From the NCBI GenBank assembly GCA_002425405.1, contig DIME01000090.1:6748-17813 (forward strand): 11,066 nt of DNA. The letters run 5' to 3'. Below are positions 4,244 to 11,066 of this stretch, one piece after another. Under the pieces are notes generated by a model. It saw only the letters and a list, made by a program, of their open reading frames with translations, did not search any database and was not told where the DNA came from. Within the stretch, counting starts at the first letter, position 1, and the number at the start of each line of letters is the position of its first letter. This DNA is from Candidatus Accumulibacter vicinus (GTDB taxonomy: Bacteria; Pseudomonadota; Gammaproteobacteria; Burkholderiales; Rhodocyclaceae). The position numbers were made by a program, and so were the translations under genes.

Positions 4244-6790
4244 TCACGCCGATGGATTGGGAATGAACGCACGTTGCGCGAATTCCTCGAAGCCCTCGGC
4301 CGGCAGCGGGCGGCTGAACAGGTAGCCCTGATAGACGTGGCAACCCTGGCCGGCGAGGAAATCCTTCTGGGCCTCGGTTTCAACGCCCTCTGCAATGACC
4401 GCCAGCCCCAGACTTTCTGCCAGGACGACGACCATCCGGGCGATCGCGGCATCGTTGGGATCGGTGAGGATGTTTCTGATGAAACTCTGGTCGATTTTCA
4501 ATTGATCGAACGGCAGGCGCTGCAGGTAAGAAAGCGAGGAGTAACCGGTACCGAAGTCGTCGAGCGAGAAGTGAACGCCTTTCGCCTTGATGATGGTCAT
4601 CTTGGTAATCACTTCCTGCACATCCTTCACCAGCAGGCTTTCGGTCAACTCCAGCTTGAGCCGTTGCGGTCGGGCTCCGCTACGGGCCAGGGCCGCCAGC
4701 ACGTAATCGACAAAGGCATCGTCGTGGAACTGACGGGCGCTCACATTCACCGCAAGGGTGAGACCGGACAGTTCGGGTCGAGCGGCCCAGGCCGCCAGTC
4801 GATCGCATGCGGTCTCCAGCACCCATTGGCCGAGGGGAAGGATCAGTCGGCTTTCCTCGAGGAGGGGGATGAACTCGGTTGGCGACACCAGGCCACGCTC
4901 CGGGTGCTGCCAGCGCAACAAGGCTTCGGCACCGATGACCCGGCCGGAGGAATCGACCTGTGCCTGAAAATGAAGAACAAACTGCTCCTTCTGGACGGCT
5001 TCGTGCAGACTGGCCTCCAGAGCCGCGCGCGCCGTCGCAACCGCCTGCATGGTCGGGTTGAAGAAGCGCAGGGTATCGCGGCCCGCCCGCTTGGCGTGGT
5101 GCATGGCCGATTCCGCTCGCTGCACCAGTTCATCGACGACCTCCTGGTGATCGGCGAACAGGGCAATGCCGATGCTGACCGTGCTGTGGTGCGCGTAGCC
5201 GGCGAGCGGATAGACCTGACTGAGCGTGGCGAGAAGCTTCTCGCCGACGCTTTCGGCCTGTCTCGCCGCCTCCTGGCCATCTTCGCTCAGATCTTCGAGC
5301 ATCACCACGAATTCGTCACTGCCAGGGCGCGACACGGTGTCGCTGGCACGCACACAACCCGCCAGCCGCTGGGCGACCTGTTGCAGCACCAGGTCGGCCT
5401 GGTCACGACCGACGATGTCGTTCAGGCTCTTGAAGTTGTCGAGATCGATGAACAGCAACGCGCCGCCGCGACCGGTCCGCGCACTGGCAATCAGGGCGCG
5501 CTGCAAGCGGTCCAGGAGCAGCCGGCGATTCGGCAGATCGGTGAGGGGGTCGTAGAAGGCCAGATGGTCTATTCTTCGCTCCGCCGCCTTGCGCTGGGTC
5601 AGGTCGGAGAACACCGCCACGTAGTGCGATACGGCGTTCTGCTCATCAAACACGGCGGTTATGCTCAGCCACTCCGGAAAGATTTCGCCGTTCTTGCGGC
5701 GGTTCCACAATTCGCCTTGCCAGTGAGTCTCGAGTTGCAGCGCCGTCCAGAGCGCGGCATAGAATGCCTTGTCCTGGCGTCCCGAGTTGAGGATGCTCGG
5801 CGTTTGGCCAACGATTTCGTCGGCGCTATAACCGGTCACCCGGGTAAACGCGCCATTGACGGCCAGAATCCGCTTATTGGCATCGGTGATCATGATGCCC
5901 TCCATCGCGTTGTCGAAGACTTCCGCCGCCAGCTTGAGCTGCTTCTCGGCGGCGCGCCGAATGTCGATCTCCTTGTTCAGATTCCGGTTCGTTTCATTGA
6001 GGGCCTGCGTCCGTTCCTGAACCCGGCGGTCGAGTTCCTGGTTGGCCAGTTCGACGCCTTTCAGCGATTTCTCAAGCTCGGAGGACTGACGGTCGATGAT
6101 CCCCTGGGCGCGCGCCACCAGCAGATAAAGCAAGCCGTAGAGCAGCGCCAGGAGACCGAAGACGATGCTGATGACGATCAGGCGGGTCTGCTCCAGATGG
6201 GCAACGAAAGTGGTGACGTCGCCGTAGATCTCGATCACCCCGACAACCTGCCGGCTCTCGTCGTGGATCGGCAGGTAGGAGGAAATGACGTCGATATCGG
6301 TGACCGTGCCCTCGAAGGTGTCCATCGTGTCACGATGGTTCAGAACGCTCTCGACCTTCCCCGCACGCGCCGCCAGAAAACCTGGATTGCCACTCCTGTC
6401 CTCACCGGTCTGCCGGGTATCGGTGGAAAACACCGTCATGCCGTTCAAGGCGTAGACCTTGACCTTGACGACATCCGTACCTTTCATGTGCTGCGCGACC
6501 AGATCCTGGAGGTGGGTGTCCTGCGCGCGCGCGCGCAGTGCGTCGGCCGTTGCGCCGGCGCTGTCAGCAAGGAGGACGGAGAAGTTCGGCCACAGCGCGT
6601 TGGCAAAGGCATGGGTCAGGACGACGTTGCGGCTTTCGGCAAGGCTCTTGAGTTCGCCCAAGGCGAGATGCTGGTAGCTCCAGCCCAGCACTACGGCAGT
6701 AAGAATCGTGCACAGCAGACTGCTCAGCGAATAATACCGCTTGAGCGCGAAACGTGTCCGCCCCTGGCTTTCGATGCGTGCGTGCTCCAC
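4244..6790 (-). CDS. Membrane PAS-GGDEF(degenerate)-EAL cyclic-di-GMP protein
   Basis: I start it at the GTG at 6790 because a perfect AGGAGG lies 6 nt before it (6797-6802), giving 848 residues; ATG 6817 and TTG 6820 are in frame but lack such a site. Numbered from TTG 6820 (subtract 10 for the GTG start): membrane helix about 30-48, periplasmic sensor 49-212, second helix 213-236, coiled coil 240-295, PAS 296-410, GGDEF 411-588, EAL 600-850. The signature is GSDEF (500-504) instead of GGDEF, so cyclase activity is doubtful, though the RASD inhibitory site (491-494) and FIDLDNFK remain. The EAL domain keeps EALLRW (632-637), NVSARQF, ELTES, DDFGTGYSS (754-762), K775 and EGVE (811-814), so it should hydrolyse c-di-GMP. 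Likely a signal-responsive phosphodiesterase with GTP or c-di-GMP binding in the other domain. It converges on envZ and lies downstream of the rplI terminator; no clear promoter seen. Confidence 0.92.
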   Translation of the reverse strand: MEHARIESQGRTRFALKRYYSLSSLLCTILTAVVLGWSYQHLALGELKSLAESRNVVLTHAFANALWPNFSVLLADSAGATADALRARAQDTHLQDLVAQHMKGTDVVKVKVYALNGMTVFSTDTRQTGEDRSGNPGFLAARAGKVESVLNHRDTMDTFEGTVTDIDVISSYLPIHDESRQVVGVIEIYGDVTTFVAHLEQTRLIVISIVFGLLALLYGLLYLLVARAQGIIDRQSSELEKSLKGVELANQELDRRVQERTQALNETNRNLNKEIDIRRAAEKQLKLAAEVFDNAMEGIMITDANKRILAVNGAFTRVTGYSADEIVGQTPSILNSGRQDKAFYAALWTALQLETHWQGELWNRRKNGEIFPEWLSITAVFDEQNAVSHYVAVFSDLTQRKAAERRIDHLAFYDPLTDLPNRRLLLDRLQRALIASARTGRGGALLFIDLDNFKSLNDIVGRDQADLVLQQVAQRLAGCVRASDTVSRPGSDEFVVMLEDLSEDGQEAARQAESVGEKLLATLSQVYPLAGYAHHSTVSIGIALFADHQEVVDELVQRAESAMHHAKRAGRDTLRFFNPTMQAVATARAALEASLHEAVQKEQFVLHFQAQVDSSGRVIGAEALLRWQHPERGLVSPTEFIPLLEESRLILPLGQWVLETACDRLAAWAARPELSGLTLAVNVSARQFHDDAFVDYVLAALARSGARPQRLKLELTESLLVKDVQEVITKMTIIKAKGVHFSLDDFGTGYSSLSYLQRLPFDQLKIDQSFIRNILTDPNDAAIARMVVVLAESLGLAVIAEGVETEAQKDFLAGQGCHVYQGYLFSRPLPAEGFEEFAQRAFIPNPSA

Positions 6791-6911
6791 CTCGTGCCTC
6801 CTGCCGAGCGTCGACATCAACGATTAGCGTCCCCAGGAGCATGGCAGGACGTGCGCAGAAGCACGCGAACGGGGTCAGATTTCCTGGCGCCCCTGGTCCG
6901 AGCCCAGACGC

Positions 6912-6941
6912 AAAAAGGTCTTGCCCGAGGGCAAGACCTTT
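6912..6941 (-). terminator. Rho-independent terminator of the ribosomal-protein operon
   Basis: AAAGGTCTTGCC (6914-6925), a CGAG loop and the perfect complement (6930-6941) form a 12-bp stem. Read on the - strand it is followed by TTTTT, the layout of an intrinsic terminator. It lies 37 bp after the rplI stop and so ends the rpsF-priB-rpsR-rplI transcript, separating it from the GGDEF-EAL gene, which then needs its own promoter within about 120 bp. Confidence 0.9.
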
Positions 6942-6978
6942 CTCTCGATGCCAGACGTCGGCACCGTATCGCAATCAC

Positions 6979-7437
6979 CTACAGCTTCGGTTGTTCGACG
7001 ACCACGGCGACCGTAATCGTTGCCATGACATCGCCGTGCAGAGCCACTTCCAGTGGGGTTTCGCCAATCACCTTGAGCGGGCCGGCTGGCATGCGAATGG
7101 CGGATTTTTCGATCTCGAAACCGAGCGCGCGCAAGCCGTCGGCAACGTCAAAGTTGGTCACCGAACCGAATAGGCGACCGTCGACACCGGCCTTGCGGGC
7201 AATCCGGACGACCGTTCCGCCCAGCCTTTCTGCATACGCTTGTGCAGCCGCCAGTTTTTCGCGAGCGGCATTCTCCAGTTCGACCCGCTTGAGCTCGAAT
7301 TCCTTCAGGGCGGCCGGTGTGGCGCGCTTGGCCTTGCCCTTCGGAATCAGGAAGTTGCGGGCGTAGCCATCCTTCACCTTGAGCAGATCGCCGAGGTTGC
7401 CGAGGTTGGCGACTTTTTCCATCAGAATGATTTGCAT
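6979..7437 (-). CDS. rplI: 50S ribosomal protein L9
   Basis: The 152-residue protein is a full-length L9, which binds 23S rRNA domain V at the base of the L1 stalk and influences frame maintenance. The N-terminal domain with MQIILMEKVANLGNLGD, then GYARNFLIPKGKA (24-36), is the L9 signature; a long charged connecting helix (about 41-75) leads to the C-terminal domain with RLFGSVTNFDVADGL (88-102). The start at 7437 follows AGGAG with 6 nt spacing. It is the last gene of the operon, 15 bp after rpsR, and is followed by the terminator at 6912-6941. Nothing unusual in the sequence. Confidence 0.97.
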   Translation of the reverse strand: MQIILMEKVANLGNLGDLLKVKDGYARNFLIPKGKAKRATPAALKEFELKRVELENAAREKLAAAQAYAERLGGTVVRIARKAGVDGRLFGSVTNFDVADGLRALGFEIEKSAIRMPAGPLKVIGETPLEVALHGDVMATITVAVVVEQPKL

Positions 7438-7452
7438 TGTCGTCTCCTCGGT

Positions 7453-7728
7453 TTACTGATGGTTGTCGGTGTACGGCAGCAGCGCCAGAAAACGGGCACG
7501 CTTGATGGCCACTGACAGCATCCGCTGATAGCCTGCCTTGGTGCCGGTGAGCCGAGCCGGCATGATCTTGGCGTTCTCGGCGATGTATTCCTTGAACAAA
7601 TCGACATCCTTATAGTCGATCTCTTCCATTTTTTCAGCAGTGAAGCGGCAGAACTTGCGCCGCTTGAACAGTCCGCTGCCACGCTTCTTGACGTTCTTGT
7701 CATCCTTCTTTTTGAAGAACCTTGCCAT
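7453..7728 (-). CDS. rpsR: 30S ribosomal protein S18
   Basis: The 91-residue protein is S18, which pairs with S6 on the platform of the 30S subunit. The core FKRRKFCRFT (21-30), DYKDVDLFKEYI and KIMPARLTGTKAGYQRMLSVAIKRARFLALLPY is highly conserved; the basic N-terminus (MARFFKKKDD) is normal for the betaproteobacterial form. The start at 7728 is chosen from AGGA 7-8 nt upstream and the family N-terminus; an upstream TTG at 7746 would add six residues and is unlikely. The first 29 nt overlap the end of priB in another frame, so translation of the two is probably coupled. Confidence 0.97.
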   Translation of the reverse strand: MARFFKKKDDKNVKKRGSGLFKRRKFCRFTAEKMEEIDYKDVDLFKEYIAENAKIMPARLTGTKAGYQRMLSVAIKRARFLALLPYTDNHQ

Positions 7729-8029
7729 CTTGATTTCCTTCAACAAATTCGATCGTGGTGATATGCAGTCTTGGCTGCTTGCTGTTGCGACTCCTGGCGG
7801 CGAGAAAGCCTGTCAGTTGCAGGGCTGCGCCGGGATTGGCCGCCTGCAGCCACTGTGCCGTTGCGCCCAAGGCAATCGCCTGGATTTCGTATTCGACACG
7901 GCGGCGGCTACCGGCTTCAAGCTGCTCCGACCGATGCCCGATCAGACATTCCATGACCGGCACGCCGGCCGGCGTAAAGCGTAACGCCTTGCGCTCGATC
8001 AGGGTCCCGCTGAGTTCGACGCGATTCAG
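7700..8029 (-). CDS. priB: Primosomal replication protein N (PriB), probable CTG start
   Basis: PriB is a single-stranded-DNA-binding OB-fold dimer that works with PriA to restart replication. From the likely start the protein (109 residues) begins (M)NRVELSGTLIERKALRFTP, matching the first strands of the OB fold, and continues AGVPVMECLIGHRSEQLEAG, then LQLTGFLAARSRNSKQPRLHI and IEFVEGN. The family N-terminus is present in frame, but there is no ATG, GTG or TTG between the rpsF stop and it. CTG at 8027-8029, with GAGG 5 nt upstream, gives the usual MNR... opening; ATT overlapping the rpsF stop (8042-8044) is the alternative. Starting at the first GTG (7963) would delete the first strand. The gene is 14 bp after rpsF. 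Its 3' end reads through the place where relatives usually stop (after VEGN) and overlaps rpsR by 29 nt. Confidence 0.88.
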   Translation of the reverse strand: MNRVELSGTLIERKALRFTPAGVPVMECLIGHRSEQLEAGSRRRVEYEIQAIALGATAQWLQAANPGAALQLTGFLAARSRNSKQPRLHITTIEFVEGNQDGKVLQKEG

Positions 8030-8043
8030 CAGTGCCTCGACAA

Positions 8044-8427
8044 TCAGGCCGCCGGCTGGGCGGTTTCGGCCGGCGCCGGCTCACGGACTTCGAGCAGTGA
8101 CTTGGACTTCTCATCCTTCATCATTGGGGACGGTGCGCTGACCGCACGCTTGGTCTTGATCGTCAGATGCCGAAGAATCGCGTCGTTGAACTTGAAGCCA
8201 TGCTCGAGTTCGGTCAACGTTGTGCCATCGCACTCGATGTTCATCAGAACATAATGCGCCTTGTGCAACTTCTGGATCGGATAGGCGAGTTGACGGCGTC
8301 CCCAGTCTTCGAGACGGTGAATCTGCCCGGCGCGGGCAGTGATCAGCGATTTGTACCGCTCGACCATCGCCGGGACCTGCTCACTTTGGTCCGGATGGAC
8401 GATTAGAACGATTTCATAATGGCGCAC
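8044..8427 (-). CDS. rpsF: 30S ribosomal protein S6
   Basis: The 127-residue protein is S6, which binds 16S rRNA together with S18. It shows RHYEIVLIVHPDQSEQVPAM (2-21), DWGRRQLAYPIQKLHKAHYVLM (41-62) and the ILRHLTIKT (84-92) strand, then an acidic, Ala/Pro-rich tail of about 30 residues as in many proteobacterial S6 proteins. The start is GTG at 8427, with GGAG 5 nt upstream and the family N-terminus; the open frame reaching 8493 covers the leader and the promoter and is not coding. It is the first gene of the rpsF-priB-rpsR-rplI operon. The S6-S18 pair commonly represses its own operon through the mRNA leader. Confidence 0.96.
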   Translation of the reverse strand: MRHYEIVLIVHPDQSEQVPAMVERYKSLITARAGQIHRLEDWGRRQLAYPIQKLHKAHYVLMNIECDGTTLTELEHGFKFNDAILRHLTIKTKRAVSAPSPMMKDEKSKSLLEVREPAPAETAQPAA

Positions 8428-8447
8428 GAACACTCCTTTTGGATAAA

Positions 8448-8473
8448 GCCCCCCGCCATGCGAACAGTGGGGC
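8448..8473 (-). ncRNA. Irregular leader hairpin, candidate S6:S18 autoregulatory site
   Basis: In the rpsF leader (- strand) GCCCCACTG, a TTCG tetraloop and CATGGCGGGG can form an irregular stem with single-base bulges, 20 nt before the GTG start codon. Leaders of rpsF operons in many bacteria carry a structured site bound by the S6:S18 complex, and place and irregular stem fit that role. I could not match the detailed consensus by eye, so the identity is inferred from position. Confidence 0.35.
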
Positions 8474-8491
8474 AAGGTGGAAAAACCGTGC

Positions 8492-8521
8492 ATTATAGAG
8501 AACTTATGCTTCGCCGGGCAA
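8492..8521 (-). promoter_or_regulatory. Sigma70 promoter of the rpsF operon
   Basis: On the - strand, TTGCCC (8516-8521) and a perfect TATAAT (8492-8497) are separated by 18 bp. Transcription should begin near 8485, giving a leader of about 58 nt before the rpsF GTG. A tandem repeat of TTCTGGTAG lies about 20 bp upstream of the -35 element. Confidence 0.8.
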
Positions 8522-8540
8522 TCTGTTTCAGCTGATTCGA

Positions 8541-8558
8541 CTACCAGAACTACCAGAA
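8541..8558. repeat. Tandem 9-bp repeat upstream of the rpsF promoter
   Basis: CTACCAGAA occurs twice in direct tandem (8541-8549 and 8550-8558), between the stop of the DUF3567 gene and the -35 element of the rpsF promoter. It is flanked by GATTC and GAATC on the other strand (weak stem). It could be a regulator site or simply a chance duplication. Confidence 0.6.
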
Positions 8559-8564
8559 TCCAAA

Positions 8565-8798
8565 TCAGTGCACGACGATCGGCCGCGCCACACCCGCGCA
8601 GTACTCATCGAGCAGCGCGTCGATCGATTCTTCGTCACGCTCGTTGTCGGGAATATCGTCTATGGCCTTGCGCAAATTCCGGGCCACCGAGCCCTGAACG
8701 AAGAGGCTGCGGCTGGCCGCCTTGTCCACCAGCTCGAAACCCTGCTGCACCGGGTAAGCAACGATCGCGTACTGTTGACTGTTATAAACGATGTTCAT
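8565..8798 (-). CDS. DUF3567 family small protein
   Basis: The 77-residue protein opens MNIVYNSQQYAIVAYP, has FELVDKAASRSLFVQGSVA (21-39), an acidic helix (44-66) and ends ARPIVVH, the pattern of DUF3567, a family I know mainly from betaproteobacteria and of unknown function. The start at 8798 follows AAGGAG with 6 nt spacing, and a second AAGGAG lies 9 nt further upstream, so initiation should be strong; the frame is open to 9053 but that part is antisense-like read-through of the clpB end. It is 91 bp after clpB with no terminator seen, so read-through from clpB is possible. No signal peptide or membrane helix: cytoplasmic. Confidence 0.88.
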   Translation of the reverse strand: MNIVYNSQQYAIVAYPVQQGFELVDKAASRSLFVQGSVARNLRKAIDDIPDNERDEESIDALLDEYCAGVARPIVVH

Positions 8799-8889
8799 GT
8801 GTAACTCCTTTACTCCTTTCCAGGTGGACGGGAACGATGCGATGCCCCGATTGCTTGCACAGGCCTTGCGAGCGCTTCTCCAGAGACAA

Positions 8890-11066
8890 CTATGAGTCAG
8901 TTTCGTGCCCGGCAGCAACACCAACATTCTTCTCGGCCACGTCAAAGCGCATGATGCCACTGTCACAGGCGACACGAATCGTGTCGCCGGCAACAAAACG
9001 CCCCTCGAGAATTGCTTTGGCCAGAGGATCCTCCAGTTGTGACTGGATCGCACGCTTCAATGGGCGGGCACCATAGACCGCGTCGAAACCGGCCGTCGCC
9101 AGTTCTGACAGGGCGCTGTCGGCCACTTCCAGCTTGAGTTCGAGTTGCGCCAGACGCTGCTCGAGGTAAGCGAGCTGAATCCTGGCGATCGACTTGATGT
9201 GCTGCTCTTCGAGCGCATGAAAAACTACCACTTCATCAATGCGGTTGATGAACTCCGGCCGGAAATAGCTCTTGACTTCGCCCATCACCGCCAGCTTGAT
9301 CAACTGGTAATCGTCACCTGCCATCTGTTGAATCATCTGGCTACCGAGATTCGAGGTCATCACCACCACGGTATTCTTGAAGTCCACGGTTCGACCATGT
9401 CCATCGGTCATGCGACCGTCGTCGAGGACCTGCAGCAGAACGTTGAAGACATCCTGGTGCGCCTTTTCGACCTCATCGAGGAGAATCACCGAATAGGGCT
9501 TGCGCCGGACGGCTTCGGTCAGATAACCGCCCTCCTCGTAGCCGACGTAACCCGGCGGTGCACCGATCAATCGTGACACCGAGTGTTTTTCCATGAATTC
9601 GCTCATATCGACGCGAATCAGGTGTTCCTCGGAATCGAAGAGGAAACCGGCCAGTGCCTTGCACAGTTCGGTCTTGCCGACCCCGGTCGGGCCGAGAAAG
9701 AGGAACGAGCCGTACGGCCGATTGGGATCCGCCAGGCCGGCACGCGAGCGGCGGATGGCATTGGCCACCAGACGCACCGCCTCGTCCTGACCGACGACGC
9801 GCTGGTGCAGGCGCTCTTCCATTTTCAGGAGTTTCTCGCGTTCGCCCTGCATCATCTTCGAGACGGGAATTCCCGTCGCACGCGAGACCACCTCGGCGAT
9901 TTCCTCGGTGCCGACTTCGGTACGCAACAGCTTGTTGTGCGGGCCACCCTCTCCCGATTTCTCGGCAACCGTCAGTTGCGCCTCGAGCTGTGGCAGCCTG
10001 CCGTACTGGATTTCGGCCACCTTGTCCCACTTGTTGTCGCGCTGCAGTTGCGCCAGTTCGAGCTTGAGCTTGTCGATCTCCTCCTTGATGTGCGCACTGC
10101 CCTGCACCTGCGCCTTTTCGGCTTTCCAGATTTCGTCGAGGTCGTTGTACTCGCGTTCGAGCTTGAGCAGCTCTTCCTCGATCAGGTGCATGCGCTTCTT
10201 TGACGCTTCATCGCGTTCCTTGCGCACCGCTTCGCGCTCGATCTTGAGCTGGATCATGCGCCGGTCGAGCTTGTCCATCACCTCCGGCTTGGAGTCGATT
10301 TCCATCTTGATTCGCGCCGCGGCTTCGTCGATCAGATCGATCGCCTTGTCCGGCAGGAAACGGTCGGTAATGTAGCGGTGCGACAGTTCGGATGCGGCGA
10401 CGAGCGCAGGATCGGTGATGTCGACGCCATGGTGCAGCTCGTATTTTTCGCGCAAGCCGCGCAGGATGGCGATCGTCGACTCGACCGTCGGCTCGTCGAT
10501 CAGCACCTTCTGGAAGCGGCGTTCGAGCGCAGCATCCTTTTCGATGTATTTGCGGTACTCGTCGAGCGTCGTCGCGCCAACGCAGTGCAATTCGCCACGT
10601 GCCAGAGCCGGCTTGAGCATGTTGCCGGCGTCGATCGCGCCTTCCGCCTTGCCGGCGCCGACCATGGTATGCAGCTCATCGATGAACACGATGATGCGTC
10701 CTTCTTCCTGGGCAATTTCCTTGAGCACCGCTTTCAGTCGCTCCTCGAATTCGCCGCGATACTTGGCACCGGCCAGCAGCGCCGCCATGTCGAGACTGAG
10801 CACCTTCTTGTTCTTGAGCGTTTCCGGGACCTCGCCATTGACGATACGCTGCGCAAGCCCTTCGACGATCGCGGTCTTGCCGACGCCTGGCTCGCCAATC
10901 AGCACCGGATTGTTCTTGGTGCGCCGTTGCAGAATCTGGATGGCCCGGCGGATCTCGTCATCGCGACCGATCACCGGATCGAGCTTGCCCTGGCGGGCGC
11001 GATCGGTCAGGTCGATACAATACTTGCTCAGCGACTGGCGTTGTCCTTCGGCTTCCTGGGAATCCA
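8890..11066 (-). CDS. clpB: ATP-dependent disaggregase ClpB, 5' part cut by window edge
   Basis: ClpB is a hexameric AAA+ chaperone that, with DnaK, pulls polypeptides out of aggregates. The window holds the last 724 residues (numbered from the edge, first full codon at 11064); about 150 N-terminal residues are missing. NBD1 has Walker A GEPGVGKT (57-64), pore loop KYRGEFEER (Y102), Walker B VFIDELH (E130) and arginine fingers R182/R183. The coiled-coil middle domain, the mark of ClpB and other disaggregases, spans about 245-375. NBD2 has Walker A GPTGVGKT (458-465), pore loop GYVGY (Y506), Walker B ILLDEVEK (D530-E531) and sensor-2 GARPLKR (665-671). All catalytic residues are present. The open frame continues past the GTG at 10974 to the edge with family sequence (RQSLSKYCIDLTDRARQGKLDP), so that GTG is not the start. 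The promoter, commonly heat-shock type for clpB, lies outside. Confidence 0.97.
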   Translation of the reverse strand, partial: DSQEAEGQRQSLSKYCIDLTDRARQGKLDPVIGRDDEIRRAIQILQRRTKNNPVLIGEPGVGKTAIVEGLAQRIVNGEVPETLKNKKVLSLDMAALLAGAKYRGEFEERLKAVLKEIAQEEGRIIVFIDELHTMVGAGKAEGAIDAGNMLKPALARGELHCVGATTLDEYRKYIEKDAALERRFQKVLIDEPTVESTIAILRGLREKYELHHGVDITDPALVAASELSHRYITDRFLPDKAIDLIDEAAARIKMEIDSKPEVMDKLDRRMIQLKIEREAVRKERDEASKKRMHLIEEELLKLEREYNDLDEIWKAEKAQVQGSAHIKEEIDKLKLELAQLQRDNKWDKVAEIQYGRLPQLEAQLTVAEKSGEGGPHNKLLRTEVGTEEIAEVVSRATGIPVSKMMQGEREKLLKMEERLHQRVVGQDEAVRLVANAIRRSRAGLADPNRPYGSFLFLGPTGVGKTELCKALAGFLFDSEEHLIRVDMSEFMEKHSVSRLIGAPPGYVGYEEGGYLTEAVRRKPYSVILLDEVEKAHQDVFNVLLQVLDDGRMTDGHGRTVDFKNTVVVMTSNLGSQMIQQMAGDDYQLIKLAVMGEVKSYFRPEFINRIDEVVVFHALEEQHIKSIARIQLAYLEQRLAQLELKLEVADSALSELATAGFDAVYGARPLKRAIQSQLEDPLAKAILEGRFVAGDTIRVACDSGIMRFDVAEKNVGVAAGHETDS

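Noticed and set aside
3484..4452. A 322-codon - strand frame
   Set aside because: Antisense to envZ, no recognisable motif, no SD; shadow of GC-rich coding.
6865..6890. ACGGGGTCAGATTTCC before the GGDEF-EAL gene
   Set aside because: It resembles fragments seen near REP-type elements, but I see no second copy, palindrome or transposase here, so I do not call it a repeat.
4175..7366. A 1063-codon open frame on the + strand
   Set aside because: It is antisense to the whole GGDEF-EAL gene, crosses the rplI terminator and most of rplI, and has no domain-like sequence. High GC makes long shadow frames common.
10974..10974. GTG at 10974 as the start of clpB
   Set aside because: Sequence upstream in the same frame (RQSLSKYCIDLTDRARQGKLDP) is normal ClpB, so the gene simply continues beyond the window.
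1..11066. CRISPR arrays, tRNA/rRNA genes, toxin-antitoxin pairs, defence operons
   Set aside because: No regularly spaced repeats, no tRNA-like cloverleaf and no recognisable partner genes. The Uma2 gene alone does not establish a defence system.

Overview
The window looks like chromosomal DNA of a GC-rich betaproteobacterium, most likely Rhodocyclales (an Accumulibacter-like genome fits, but this is inference). The evidence is the rpsF-priB-rpsR-rplI ribosomal operon with a PriB gene, a DUF3567 gene (a family I know mainly from betaproteobacteria) beside clpB, and an OmpR/EnvZ pair with close proteobacterial sequence.

Layout, left to right. Positions 1-1094 (+ strand) hold a Uma2-type PD-(D/E)XK-fold protein lying between the arms of an 18-bp perfect inverted repeat (1-18 and 626-643), a REP-like GC-rich imperfect palindrome, and a small membrane-anchored protein of unknown function. 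Positions 1144-1962 (- strand) carry two small secreted proteins that share a C-terminal motif; the shorter has two overlapping, mutually exclusive long hairpins inside its coding sequence. A 196-bp divergent region (1963-2158) separates them from ompR-envZ (+ strand, 2159-4218, overlapping by 4 nt). It contains 11-bp-phased GTAAG direct repeats that look like an OmpR-type operator, so the two-component system may control itself, the secreted proteins, or both.

From 4244 to the end every gene is on the - strand. A membrane-bound PAS-GGDEF-EAL protein (degenerate GSDEF, intact EAL) converges on envZ. Upstream of it is a strong intrinsic terminator that ends the rpsF-priB-rpsR-rplI operon. That operon has a clear sigma70 promoter and a structured leader. 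Its priB gene appears to start at a non-AUG, non-GUG codon (probably CTG) and runs 29 nt into rpsR. Beyond it lie a DUF3567 protein and the clpB disaggregase gene, whose N-terminal portion is cut off by the window edge.

Most of the window is housekeeping. The points most worth checking are the inverted repeat around the Uma2 gene, the hairpin pair in the small secreted gene, the candidate OmpR operator, and the unusual start and end of priB. I found no clear evidence of a wholly new multi-gene system.
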